From Paenibacillus glucanolyticus NBRC 15330 (lineage in GTDB: Bacteria > Bacillota > Bacilli > Paenibacillales > Paenibacillaceae): 64,000 bases of DNA. The stretch lies in assembly GCF_004000885.1 (NCBI RefSeq), contig NZ_BIMC01000006.1, positions 124,001 through 188,000 of the forward strand. Reading direction: 5' to 3'. Both the position numbers and the translations under genes were made by a program. Position 1 is the first letter of the stretch. Each line of letters begins with the position of its first letter. Shown one piece after another: positions 43,426 to 51,421 of this stretch. Below the pieces are notes generated by a model, which saw only the letters and a program-made list of their open reading frames with translations, made no database searches and had not been told where the DNA came from.

Positions 43426-44214
43426 ATGTCCCAGCACGGCATGAAGCCTGTTCAGGAAGAGATTAGAGATCGGCTGAGGGTCTGTGTTCATGATCACCGC
43501 GAAGCGATGGGCAAGGCGGCAGCCGCGGATATCCATGCGGCTATGAAGCGCCTTCTGGCTGAGAAGGAGCGTATCCGAATCGTATTTGCGGCTGCCCCCT
43601 CCCAGAATGAATGCCTGGCAGCGCTGGTTCAATCGCAGGGATTGGACTGGAGCCGGGTAACGGCTTTTCATATGGATGAATACATCGGTCTGCCCCGGTC
43701 TGCGCCTCAGCGATTCGGAAGCTTCCTCTCCCGGAGCTTGTTTGATCGGGTATCTCCAGGGGAAGTGCATCTACTAGACGGCATGAATGATCCTGAAGCA
43801 GAATGCGAGAGATATGGCCGGTTGATTCGCGAGTCACCGATCGATATGGTGGTTCTGGGTATTGGCGAGAATGGGCATATCGCCTTCAACGACCCGCCGG
43901 TGGCTGATTTTGCCGATCCGTTATGGGTGAAGCAGGTCAAGCTGGATCTGGATTGCCGACAGCAGCAGGTGAACGATGGCTGCTTTGCCAATCTGGAGGA
44001 GGTCCCGAAATATGCACTGACACTTACCATCCCGGCTTTAATGTCGGGTGCCCAGTTGTTCTGCGTTGTTCCCGGTGCGAGCAAGCGAGCGGCGGTACAA
44101 CGGGCGCTGTACGGCGAAATAAGCGAAGCCTGCCCGGCGAGTATACTTCGGCAGCATCCGGATTGCACGCTGTACGTGGATCGGGATTCGTACGGGGATA
44201 TCCGGAATGGATAG
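43426..44214 (+). CDS. Glucosamine-6-phosphate deaminase-like protein (NagB family)
   Basis: A 262-residue member of the glucosamine-6-phosphate isomerase/6-phosphogluconolactonase fold. The Asp of FHMDEYIGLP matches the NagB general base (E. coli Asp 72). The ring-opening motif GVGNDGHIAFNEP of true NagB is here GIGENGHIAFNDPP, so the Asp and Glu positions are interchanged while the catalytic His is kept; it thus belongs to a variant group. The likely reaction is amino-sugar-phosphate isomerisation with ammonia release, supported by the NagA gene overlapping its end by eight bases. ATG 43426 follows GGAGG. Confidence 0.85.
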   Translation: MSQHGMKPVQEEIRDRLRVCVHDHREAMGKAAAADIHAAMKRLLAEKERIRIVFAAAPSQNECLAALVQSQGLDWSRVTAFHMDEYIGLPRSAPQRFGSFLSRSLFDRVSPGEVHLLDGMNDPEAECERYGRLIRESPIDMVVLGIGENGHIAFNDPPVADFADPLWVKQVKLDLDCRQQQVNDGCFANLEEVPKYALTLTIPALMSGAQLFCVVPGASKRAAVQRALYGEISEACPASILRQHPDCTLYVDRDSYGDIRNG

Positions 44215-45370
44215 CGAGCGTTGTGTTCGCACAGGCCTTCATTATGCATCGGAAGAGCGGATTCAGGTCACATGGAGCCCTGATGGCCGAATAGACAGCC
44301 TGCTGCCTGGGGAAGGCGAAGAGAAGATATGGATCGCGCCCGGATTAATCGATCTTCAGATTAACGGCGGTTATGGATATGATTTGAATTCGCTGCCGCT
44401 CACAACGGATACGGTCATTCAGGTAACCCGGCGTTTATGGGAGAAGGGCGTAACGCTGTATTACCCAACCGTCATTACCAACGGCGATGATGAAATCGAA
44501 CAAATCCTTCGTGTTATCGACGCGGCTTGCCTGGAGGATGAAAGGGTCGGTTCAACCATTGGCGGGGTTCATGTGGAAGGACCGTTCATTTCATCGGAGG
44601 AAGGGCCCCGGGGAGCGCATGATTCCCGGTTTATCAAGGCTCCCGATTGGGGACTGTTTACAAGATGGCAGGCAGCTTCGGGGAACCGGATTCGTATCCT
44701 CACGTTATCGCCGGAGTGGCCGAATGCTGCGGATTTTATCCGAAAGTGCGTTTCATCGGGAATCGTTGTATCCATCGGTCATACCGCCGCTACGCCTGCG
44801 CAAATCCGGGAAGCGGTGGCTGCTGGAGCGACCATGTCTACTCATCTCGGCAATGGTGCGCATCTGACGCTGCCGCGCCATCCGAATTACATATGGGAGC
44901 AGCTTGCGCAAGATCAGTTATGGGCAGGTATGATCGCGGACGGTTATCATCTGCCGGATTCGGTCATCAAGGTGATTCTCCGCGCCAAGTTGACCAAAAC
45001 TCTGCTCGTAAGTGATGCCGTCTATTTAAGCGGGATGCCGCCAGGAGAATACGAGACCCATATCGGTGGCGACGTCATCTTAACGCCGGAAGGCCGATTG
45101 CATCTTGCCCGCAAGCCTGAACTGCTGGCCGGTTCAGCCATGATGCTTCTCGAAGCGGTGCAGAGGCTGGCGGAGTCGGGACTGTGTTCATTCCCCGAAG
45201 CTTGGGATATGGCTTCAATGCTGCCGGCGCAGGCGATGGGGCTGGCGGATTATGATGGGTTGAAGAGAGGAGCAAGGGCCGATTTCGTGCTGCTCGAGAA
45301 GCGCGAGGGGAGCCTTCGCGTACTGGAGACCGTCAAAGGCGGTCATTCGGTATATCGTGCGGAGGGCTGA
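44207..45370 (+). CDS. nagA: N-acetylglucosamine-6-phosphate deacetylase
   Basis: A 387-residue amidohydrolase-superfamily enzyme that removes acetate from GlcNAc-6-phosphate. Conserved steps around the barrel: GLIDLQINGGYG (Gln-x-Asn in place of His-x-His, as in the single-zinc E. coli type), GGVHVEGPFIS (Glu ligand), VSIGHTAATP and MSTHLGNGAH (His ligands), IADGYHLP, and VSDAVYLSGMPPGEY (catalytic Asp). It overlaps the NagB-like gene and is last in the operon. Since no GlcNAc kinase or PTS gene is nearby, the phosphorylated substrate must come from elsewhere or the enzyme acts on an unphosphorylated analogue. Confidence 0.9.
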   Translation: MDSERCVRTGLHYASEERIQVTWSPDGRIDSLLPGEGEEKIWIAPGLIDLQINGGYGYDLNSLPLTTDTVIQVTRRLWEKGVTLYYPTVITNGDDEIEQILRVIDAACLEDERVGSTIGGVHVEGPFISSEEGPRGAHDSRFIKAPDWGLFTRWQAASGNRIRILTLSPEWPNAADFIRKCVSSGIVVSIGHTAATPAQIREAVAAGATMSTHLGNGAHLTLPRHPNYIWEQLAQDQLWAGMIADGYHLPDSVIKVILRAKLTKTLLVSDAVYLSGMPPGEYETHIGGDVILTPEGRLHLARKPELLAGSAMMLLEAVQRLAESGLCSFPEAWDMASMLPAQAMGLADYDGLKRGARADFVLLEKREGSLRVLETVKGGHSVYRAEG

Positions 45371-45400
45371 CGGATTTAATTAAGTAGAGACAAAGAACTG

Positions 45401-45458
45401 AACCATTCCCTGCCAAGCAGACATGAACACTTGGGTGTTTGCTTTGGCGGGGATTGTT
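45401..45458 (+). terminator. Probable terminator of the amino-sugar operon
   Basis: Imperfect long hairpin (TCCCTGCCAAGC with GCTTTGGCGGGGA, inner AACAC/GTGTT) followed by a T-rich TTGTTGTTGTT. Confidence 0.5.
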
Positions 45459-45599
45459 GTTGTTCTGCACGAATATACGCTTGAAAGTTTATGCATGACC
45501 TCCGTGCGGGGATAGTTTAGAATAGGGAATAACATAGGAGTTATATGATGTTCTCATGGTTCGATCCTTATCACAGCGAAGCAAAAGGAGGTTATCACA

Positions 45600-45884
45600 C
45601 TGAATCGGAAAGTTTCCGCTGCACGTAAAGTTTCCACCTGTACATTCATTTTGCCTGTTATCTTATTCATCATAGAGGTTCTGTTTGTCCGTGACGGGCA
45701 CGGGTTTCACTATTACGGCCTTGTTTCTACTGTCGTTATCCCGCCATTCGGTATCGTATTATCCATACGTTCCTACGGGAGAACCGATTCGAACAGGGAC
45801 CTCCTATTAATCGCTTGCAACGTGCTTGCGCTATTATCTTATTTTATCTATACCTTCTTAGGATATCTAATGATGGGCCCGTAA
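45600..45884 (+). CDS. Small membrane protein with probable CTG start
   Basis: A 94-residue membrane protein with three predicted spans (FILPVILFIIEVLFV, YYGLVSTVVIPPFGIVLSI, LLIACNVLALLSYFIYTFLG). The best ribosome site, AAGGAGG at 45585-45591, stands eight bases before an in-frame CTG at 45600; there is no ATG, GTG or TTG at a usable distance, and the first TTG (45651) would lie inside span 1 with no site. The CTG start gives an N-terminus NRKVSAARKVSTC, positively charged as expected for a membrane protein. Function unknown. Confidence 0.65.
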   Translation: MNRKVSAARKVSTCTFILPVILFIIEVLFVRDGHGFHYYGLVSTVVIPPFGIVLSIRSYGRTDSNRDLLLIACNVLALLSYFIYTFLGYLMMGP

Positions 45885-45984
45885 GAAATGAACACTTTTC
45901 TCAAGGACCGTGAGTCCGCGCTTGCTGCGCTTCACCGTGTTGAATGGACGAACAGTCAACAGTCTAAGCATAGGCAGACTCTGC

Positions 45985-46044
45985 CGGTAGCGGCTTCTGC
46001 AGAACCTTGGGATGGATGGTGAACAAGCTGCTGCCGTTTTTTTT
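45985..46044 (+). terminator. Terminator after the small membrane protein gene
   Basis: Arms CGGTAGCGGCTT (45985-45996) and AAGCTGCTGCCG (46025-46036, two G-U pairs) followed by T8. Confidence 0.65.
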
Positions 46045-46081
46045 ATTTATGAGGCTGGTTTACCAACATTCATCCATTCCT

Positions 46082-47029
46082 CTAGTCATACTTCGCCATA
46101 ATCTCGTTCAATATCCCCTTCATGCACTCCACCAGTTCACTCGGCTCCTTCACGGTAGCTTCATTCCCTAAGCCGATAAAAAATTTGGCAAAATACATAA
46201 GCTCGCTGCTGGGGACGTTCTGGTTAAGCTGTCCGCTTCCATCCGGCGTTATATCCATATGAGGAACATGCCATAATTCGGACTCGCAGCGCCGAACGCC
46301 TTCCCTGCTCAGATCGACAATCATCCGGATATACACAGGCTTCTCTGACCCATGTTCCTCCCAGTTTCCAAGGTGGATATGACGGTGGTCGAGCGGCTCG
46401 ATTCCGGTTGAATCATTAGCGACGGATTGCATTCGGTCACAACGGAACAGACGAAAGTCCCTGCGTAGAAAACAATATGCGGGGCAATACCAGAAGCCGT
46501 TGCTGGCATAGATGCCTACGGGCTGGATGGTTCGCTCCGAATAGCCGTTTTTCGTTTCATATTGCATCGTAACCACCCGCTGATCCACGGATGCTTCCAG
46601 CAGAACTCCAAGATATTCGGCTTTCTGCTGTCTTGTGTGCGTTAGAAAATCCACCCGGTTCTTCATCTGGTCAATGCGGTCCCGGACGTCACCCGGCATA
46701 TAATAATAAAATTTCTGAAGTGCGGTAGAAGACTCGGCCTCGAAGGGAAGAAATAGATAGTGGCGCAAGGCGTGACTGGCAAAAAACATCGCAACGGCTT
46801 CTTCCTCGCTGAAGGCAATCGGAGGAAGGATCCGCTCCTTCAACACCTGGTACCCGCCGTGCGGACCTACCTCCGAATACAGCGGTACTCCAAGCTCGCT
46901 CAGTTCCTGAAGATCTCGCAGTATCGTACGGGGAGACACATCGAATTGATCAGCCAGCTGTCGCACGGTAAATTTCCGCATCCGGTTTACGGTCATCATC
47001 AGTTCCATGAGACGTTTGGATTTGGACAT
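46082..47029 (-). CDS. WYL-domain transcriptional regulator (YafY type)
   Basis: A 315-residue regulator with an N-terminal HTH_11 (FTVRQLADQFDVSPRTILRD, then LQELSELGVPLYSEVGPHGG) and a WYL ligand-sensing domain (IQPVGIYASNGFWYCPAYCF, RRDFRLFRCDRM). WYL domains bind nucleic-acid or nucleotide ligands in several regulators. The DinB gene at 47147 is divergent and a regular inverted repeat lies between, so the pair fits the frequent YafY-DinB arrangement. ATG 47029 has GGAG eight bases upstream. Confidence 0.9.
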   Translation of the reverse strand: MSKSKRLMELMMTVNRMRKFTVRQLADQFDVSPRTILRDLQELSELGVPLYSEVGPHGGYQVLKERILPPIAFSEEEAVAMFFASHALRHYLFLPFEAESSTALQKFYYYMPGDVRDRIDQMKNRVDFLTHTRQQKAEYLGVLLEASVDQRVVTMQYETKNGYSERTIQPVGIYASNGFWYCPAYCFLRRDFRLFRCDRMQSVANDSTGIEPLDHRHIHLGNWEEHGSEKPVYIRMIVDLSREGVRRCESELWHVPHMDITPDGSGQLNQNVPSSELMYFAKFFIGLGNEATVKEPSELVECMKGILNEIMAKYD

Positions 47030-47052
47030 AATATCAGCTCCGTATTCTTTGA

Positions 47053-47073
47053 TAACTATGACAATAGTTGTCA
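47053..47073. promoter_or_regulatory. Nested inverted repeats between WYL regulator and DinB genes
   Basis: TGACAA-TAG-TTGTCA (47059-47073) overlaps AACTAT-GACA-ATAGTT (47053-47068), two interlocking dyads in the divergent control region; likely operator of the WYL regulator. Confidence 0.6.
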
Positions 47074-47146
47074 CTATTATACTCTATACTCATGTTAGAA
47101 CCTAGATGTTCCCCTAACCCCAAATAAGAAAGAGGAGTGAAGACAA

Positions 47147-47635
47147 ATGAGTGATTTAAAGGAAATGAAGCAGCTGCTGTTCGAGGAACTGGAGCACATC
47201 GTGAAGACAACCTCCAATCTGATTGCCAAAATTTCGGCAGAGGATTGGGATTACAAGCCGGCTCATAATATGAGGTCGCTTCAAGAACTGGTGCACCATC
47301 TCGTATCCGTGCCTGCTGCCGATTTATTGATTTTGCAGGAGAATAGTGAAGAGCAGATTCGAGAGCTTGAAGCGAGTATTGCCGCTGACGGCGGGGACAA
47401 GGACAAGCTTATGGTTTGGATGAACAGGGGACTTGCGGATGTAAAGTCGTATATGAGCGGGTTGACAGATGAAGAGTTTATGCAGAAAAAAACCAAGCCC
47501 TTCTACTTGGAGCATGGCTCCACGCAAGCCAAGTGGCTGATTGAAATCGTTACGCACGCCCAGCACCACCGGGCTCAGATGTTCAATTACCTGAAGGCCC
47601 AGGGTTATGAAGTGAATATGTTCGATTTATATTAG
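47147..47635 (+). CDS. DinB-family protein
   Basis: A 162-residue DinB-superfamily protein, third in the window. The metal-site histidines are in LVHHLVSVPAADL and the C-terminal EIVTHAQHHRAQMFNYLKAQ, with another His-containing segment near residue 42. Probably a metal-dependent thiol-linked enzyme of stress or detoxification type, exact activity unknown. Strong AGAGGAG site before ATG. It is divergent from, and probably controlled by, the WYL regulator. A terminator follows. Confidence 0.88.
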   Translation: MSDLKEMKQLLFEELEHIVKTTSNLIAKISAEDWDYKPAHNMRSLQELVHHLVSVPAADLLILQENSEEQIRELEASIAADGGDKDKLMVWMNRGLADVKSYMSGLTDEEFMQKKTKPFYLEHGSTQAKWLIEIVTHAQHHRAQMFNYLKAQGYEVNMFDLY

Positions 47636-47678
47636 ACAAGCGCTAACCCGAATAAGCTCCATTCTTGCACGGGAGGAG

Positions 47679-47706
47679 ACACCGCTATGAGGCGGTGTTT
47701 TTTTTG
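47679..47706 (+). terminator. Terminator after DinB gene
   Basis: ACACCGC (47679-47685), GCGGTGT (47692-47698), then T8. Confidence 0.88.
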
Positions 47707-47796
47707 TGTTTTTTGAAGGGAAGAAAAAAATGCTTGAAGATGACGTAACGTCACCTAATATAATGGCATCAACGTTGATAAGGGGTGGAGATAGAG

Positions 47797-48465
47797 ATGA
47801 AACGATATACAGTTGCGATATTAGGGGTCCTGAGTTTGTTTCTGCTCAGTGCATGCAGTTCAAACGGTGCAAGTGAAGATACCCAGATTGTATCTCTACA
47901 GCAAATTGAAGTAGTCGAGATTGAGCATGGCAGCACAAGCTTGCATGTGGAGACAGCGGACGTGGAAGCATTGGAAGTTTCGCTGCTCAGCCATAACAAA
48001 CCCGCGAAGGCCGTTGTGGATCAGGCCGACAACCAAGTAAAGATCCATTTAGACAATGACATCACCCGTATGTTGAATATCGGCAGGATGCCGCAGCTAA
48101 AGGTTCGAATTCCGCAGGATTATGCAGGTAAAGTTCAGATAGAGGGCTCTTCCGGCAATGTAACGGGTACCGGATTGCAAAGCCAGATCCTGCAATTAAA
48201 AGGAAAGAGCGGTAACATCTCGCTGGCCTTTACGAGTATCGATCATGATGTGGATGTGACGGTCAAAAGCGGAAACGTCAACCTGAAGCTGGGAGAAGAA
48301 ACCCCGAATGCCGAATGGCTCTTGCAATCGGGGAGCGGACGCCGGTCTGTCTCTCTCCCTTTGGAGGACAGAAGTGAAAGCAATCGCAAGACCGAGGGCC
48401 GGTCAGGAGATGGCACCTATAAAGTGAAGATCAAAACCGGCTCGGGAAACATTACGATACAATAA
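47797..48465 (+). CDS. DUF4097-type lipoprotein
   Basis: A 222-residue exported lipoprotein: signal peptide with lipobox LLSAC (MKRYTVAILGVLSLFL), then a right-handed beta-helix-like DUF4097 domain in which the SSGNVTGTG, KSGNISLAF, KSGNVNLKL and GSGNITIQ turns recur every 20-35 residues. Such domains are adhesin-like and often part of cell-envelope stress operons; here it stands alone. ATG 47797 is preceded by GTGGAG; an in-frame ATG at 47785 is less well placed. Confidence 0.85.
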   Translation: MKRYTVAILGVLSLFLLSACSSNGASEDTQIVSLQQIEVVEIEHGSTSLHVETADVEALEVSLLSHNKPAKAVVDQADNQVKIHLDNDITRMLNIGRMPQLKVRIPQDYAGKVQIEGSSGNVTGTGLQSQILQLKGKSGNISLAFTSIDHDVDVTVKSGNVNLKLGEETPNAEWLLQSGSGRRSVSLPLEDRSESNRKTEGRSGDGTYKVKIKTGSGNITIQ

Positions 48466-48479
48466 AATAACGCAAAAAC

Positions 48480-48551
48480 ATCCCCTTGTCTGTCCTGTTT
48501 CCAGAGTCATGGATCTCTTTGAACCCTGTGGAAAAAGGACAGTTGGGGGAT
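48480..48551. terminator. Long hairpin between convergent lipoprotein and esterase-like genes
   Basis: ATCCCC...CTGTCC (48480-48495) pairs with GGACAG..GGGGAT (48537-48551). A5 at 48474-48478 gives a T-run on the minus strand, so it probably terminates the esterase-like gene. Confidence 0.5.
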
Positions 48552-48607
48552 ATTGCACGCAATGGTTTAACACCAGAGATAACTAGAATAATAAGGGTGA
48601 CTGCATA

Positions 48608-50059
48608 TTAATCCTCAGCAGGTGCGGAAGACTTCGACGAAGCGGATGATCTTATATACTCCGGCGGCTTCACGTTATCAATAAGCAGAATGCCGTCGTA
48701 TTGATCACGGGGCACGAAGCTCTCTGGAATCATGCCCCAGCTGTAGGCAAACCGCGGTTCGAACATCCATGAGTTTCCGGCCTCATGGTTTCTGTAACGC
48801 AGATCTATGAAGGTATATGGTGCGCCTGCAGCTGACAGAATGGATTCCATGGAACCAGGCTCTGCCGGCAGAACGTCATGCACATTGCCCATGTTATCCG
48901 CGGTTTGCCCGCTGGCCGGGTACAGTCCAAGGACATAACTGTATTTTTTCATCTCATCGGATAGTTGTTCTCCCATTAATGCAACCGGATACGGAGAGCC
49001 CATCACTTCGGTCTGAGCCTTACGGATGTGATCGTTATGTCCCCAGACGATGAATTTCTCGGTAGGGTACACTTCGGTAGCCTGCCACATGAGGTTATCC
49101 AACATCGCTTGATCTCGCCATTCCATCGATTTAAGGAACGGGGTATAGTCGCCGCTTTCCATGCCAAGCGTAGACTCGATGGAGATTTCCACATACTCCT
49201 CAGCAACCCGAATCCGGTCGTTCAAGCTTCTCTCCAGCAGCGTGGTCAGCTTAGGGTTATCCGGATAAAGCAGCTTCAGATGAGCCTCGTTAGCCTCTGT
49301 TTTCAAAGATTTCAGAGCGTCCTTATAAACTTGAATGAGCTGCTTCTTCTCTTGGCGGTAAGCTGCAAGATCTGTACCAGCGGAGTAGCCGGAGAGTTTC
49401 TGCTCCGCTTCCGCAAGACGCCCAGCCATAACCTTATCCTTCAGCCACGCTCCGTCAAACAAAGGATTTTGCAACTGTATATCAAAACCTGTCAATACGA
49501 GCGGCTGCTCGCTCTTTCGGGAGGTTTTGATATATTCGAACAATGGCATGATTTCCTTGGACCACCAGACGCCGAAGATGGAATCTTTCATGGTTTGCTC
49601 TGCGCTCTGTTGTCCAGCTTTGCCGTATGCGAGAGAGGTATTTCCGAGACCGCTCTCAAAAGCCAGCACATGGTATCCCATCTCTTGATGAAGGAACTGA
49701 ATCAATCGGGTTTTTGCAAGATTGAACTCGGCAACGCCGTGGGAACTCTCCCCCAGGAATACAAAGCGTTTGTCGTGCAGCAAAGGCTTCAGCATGGCCA
49801 GATCCTTGAACGGAGTGGTTCCGTTGTTCGTACCCGCGGGCTGTATCGTATCCAAGCGGTATGCGTGGTCCTTGGCCCAGTTCCCCCACTCGGCTATTTT
49901 TTCATCCGATGTTCGGGCAGTCTTAACTTCTGTAACCTGTCCTTGGATGGCATCCGGGGGAGAAGCGTACGCTTTTCCGTCAGGGATCAGGGATGTGCCC
50001 AGGATGGAGGCGGTGAGCAGGCACAAGGTGAATGCTTTGCTTGTTTTATGTAATGGCAT
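48608..50059 (-). CDS. Erythromycin esterase-family secreted protein
   Basis: A 483-residue protein of the erythromycin esterase (EreA/EreB-like) superfamily, with an N-terminal signal peptide (AFTLCLLTASILGTSLIPDG). Family residues: FVFLGESSHGVAEFNLAKTR (catalytic Glu-Ser-Ser-His-Gly), HVLAFESGLGN, LTGFDIQLQ, KFIVWGHNDHIRK (His) and the C-terminal PRFAYSWGMIPESFVP. True Ere enzymes open macrolide lactones, but most chromosomal relatives, including secreted ones such as this, have other unproven hydrolase roles, so resistance should not be assumed. Start: ATG 50059 (AAGGAG 14 bases upstream); GTG 50074 overlaps the ribosome site. Confidence 0.85.
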   Translation of the reverse strand: MPLHKTSKAFTLCLLTASILGTSLIPDGKAYASPPDAIQGQVTEVKTARTSDEKIAEWGNWAKDHAYRLDTIQPAGTNNGTTPFKDLAMLKPLLHDKRFVFLGESSHGVAEFNLAKTRLIQFLHQEMGYHVLAFESGLGNTSLAYGKAGQQSAEQTMKDSIFGVWWSKEIMPLFEYIKTSRKSEQPLVLTGFDIQLQNPLFDGAWLKDKVMAGRLAEAEQKLSGYSAGTDLAAYRQEKKQLIQVYKDALKSLKTEANEAHLKLLYPDNPKLTTLLERSLNDRIRVAEEYVEISIESTLGMESGDYTPFLKSMEWRDQAMLDNLMWQATEVYPTEKFIVWGHNDHIRKAQTEVMGSPYPVALMGEQLSDEMKKYSYVLGLYPASGQTADNMGNVHDVLPAEPGSMESILSAAGAPYTFIDLRYRNHEAGNSWMFEPRFAYSWGMIPESFVPRDQYDGILLIDNVKPPEYIRSSASSKSSAPAED

Positions 50060-50245
50060 GATAGATGAAGTCACTCCTTATAGGATGATCTGGATTAAAT
50101 GAACGGTATTTAATTGTTGAACATACATAGTAAAAAAAACTCGTCAGGATGTTTCTGTGCCCTGGGTATGGTAATTGATCTTGGCATCCCCTCCTTAACA
50201 TAGTCACGAATACGGTCTGATGGTCCAAATAAACGCCTTGCCAGT

Positions 50246-50443
50246 CTAGTCTTCATCCCAGAACAGATCATTGAGAGTACGCGAGAGAGCCTTGCAAATG
50301 GCCACGCACAAGCTGAGGGAAGGATTATATTTGCCAAGCTCGATCAATCCGATGGTCTGTCTCGAGACGCCGACAATCTGGGCTAATTCTTCCTGTGAAA
50401 GATCCTTTTGGACCCTTGCCATTTTCAGTTTGATATTTTTCAT
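50246..50443 (-). CDS. Small Xre/Cro-type HTH regulator
   Basis: A 65-residue single-domain HTH_3 protein (LKMARVQKDLSQEELAQIVG, then VSRQTIGLIELGKYNPSLSL) of the YvaO/YgzD type, ending in the typical LNDLFWDED. It follows the DUF membrane gene on the same strand by 22 bases, with GGTGA before the ATG, and probably represses this two-gene operon. Confidence 0.92.
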   Translation of the reverse strand: MKNIKLKMARVQKDLSQEELAQIVGVSRQTIGLIELGKYNPSLSLCVAICKALSRTLNDLFWDED

Positions 50444-50465
50444 GCCAATTCACCTTGATACCTTT

Positions 50466-50981
50466 CTACGAATCAAACTCATCGTTCTGTGACATTCTTC
50501 GGCTGACCTTGTTGGCACCGTAGTGGATCGCAGAATTCATGACAACAAAGAGCGGGAGATAGATGATCAGCGAAACAAGGAAAACGATGAAGAAATACTT
50601 CCATTCGGTTAAACTGTTGCCATTCCCGTACAAGACCGCACTTCGGATACCGAAAAAAAGAGCGAGTACGACACCGATAACAAGACCCGAGATCGCAGTA
50701 CGCTTACTGAACGAAACCTTGCTCTTCTGGTCGTGAATCTCTACCTCATCGGAGTAGATTCCCAGCGTCACGCTTCGGATGCCGAAATATAAGCTTCCTC
50801 CAATAATGATCAACATTTCCAGCAGAACGGATTCCGTTGTGGTCAGCATAAAAGACTTGATAATGACAGAAATACTGCAGATGACCATGATCAAGGTGTA
50901 TACCTCTTTGTATAATTTGTTCTTCATATTGACGATGCGCTCATCCTCAACAGCGTTTCTCTTAAACCATTTCATATCCAT
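50466..50981 (-). CDS. DUF6773-like membrane protein
   Basis: A 171-residue membrane protein with four predicted spans in two pairs (VYTLIMVICSISVIIKSFML, LLEMLIIIGGSLYFGI, then TAISGLVIGVVLALFFGIRS, FIVFLVSLIIYLPLFVVM). The N-terminus carries charged DERIVNMKNKLYKE. Such proteins habitually sit next to a short Xre regulator in Bacillales, as here, and the pair is thought to form a self-regulated membrane module of unknown function. The start is ATG 50981 or 50975, both behind GGAAGGG. Confidence 0.78.
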   Translation of the reverse strand: MDMKWFKRNAVEDERIVNMKNKLYKEVYTLIMVICSISVIIKSFMLTTTESVLLEMLIIIGGSLYFGIRSVTLGIYSDEVEIHDQKSKVSFSKRTAISGLVIGVVLALFFGIRSAVLYGNGNSLTEWKYFFIVFLVSLIIYLPLFVVMNSAIHYGANKVSRRMSQNDEFDS

Positions 50982-51421
50982 CAATCCCTTCCGTTTCTCT
51001 AAAGAGTAAGCACCTGAAATTTCCTGAATACCTGAATTGTAATGGTATTTACGTCATTTTGCAATATATATATGTCATTATGATTAAAATAATTAACATG
51101 AACAAAAAAACGAAGTATATCCTATCCATGTATGTTACCGTAGTAGCTGGCCTTTTTCTTGATATATTTTGCTATGTAGAGGAACAGTGAGCAGCGGGTT
51201 TACATCCTTTGTCCTCATGTTAAAATGGTTATTGGGCGCATATCACCCACGCAAAATAGAGGATAGGAGCGTGTTCGATGCCATGATCCATTACATTCGT
51301 TTACGTTAATGTGAGGTACAGATCGTATAAGCTCGGCCATTTTTAAAAAGAGTGATGGCTAGAGTTTATTTATCTGTGCCTTTTTCATTTCGTCATAACG
51401 AATGGAAAGGATGATTGGGCT
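50982..51421. other. AT-rich intergenic region
   Basis: No gene supported. A 30-codon frame at 51098-51190 encodes a hydrophobic peptide but has no ribosome site. The region holds the upstream sequences of the divergent DUF6773/xre operon and the methyltransferase gene. Confidence 0.5.

Noticed and set aside
48608..50059. Macrolide-resistance gene
   Set aside because: The erythromycin-esterase family match is clear, but a secreted chromosomal relative is not evidence for resistance; kept only as a family call.
51098..51190. 30-codon hydrophobic peptide frame
   Set aside because: No ribosome site and AT-rich low-complexity context; not enough support compared with the pair at 24727 and 24862.
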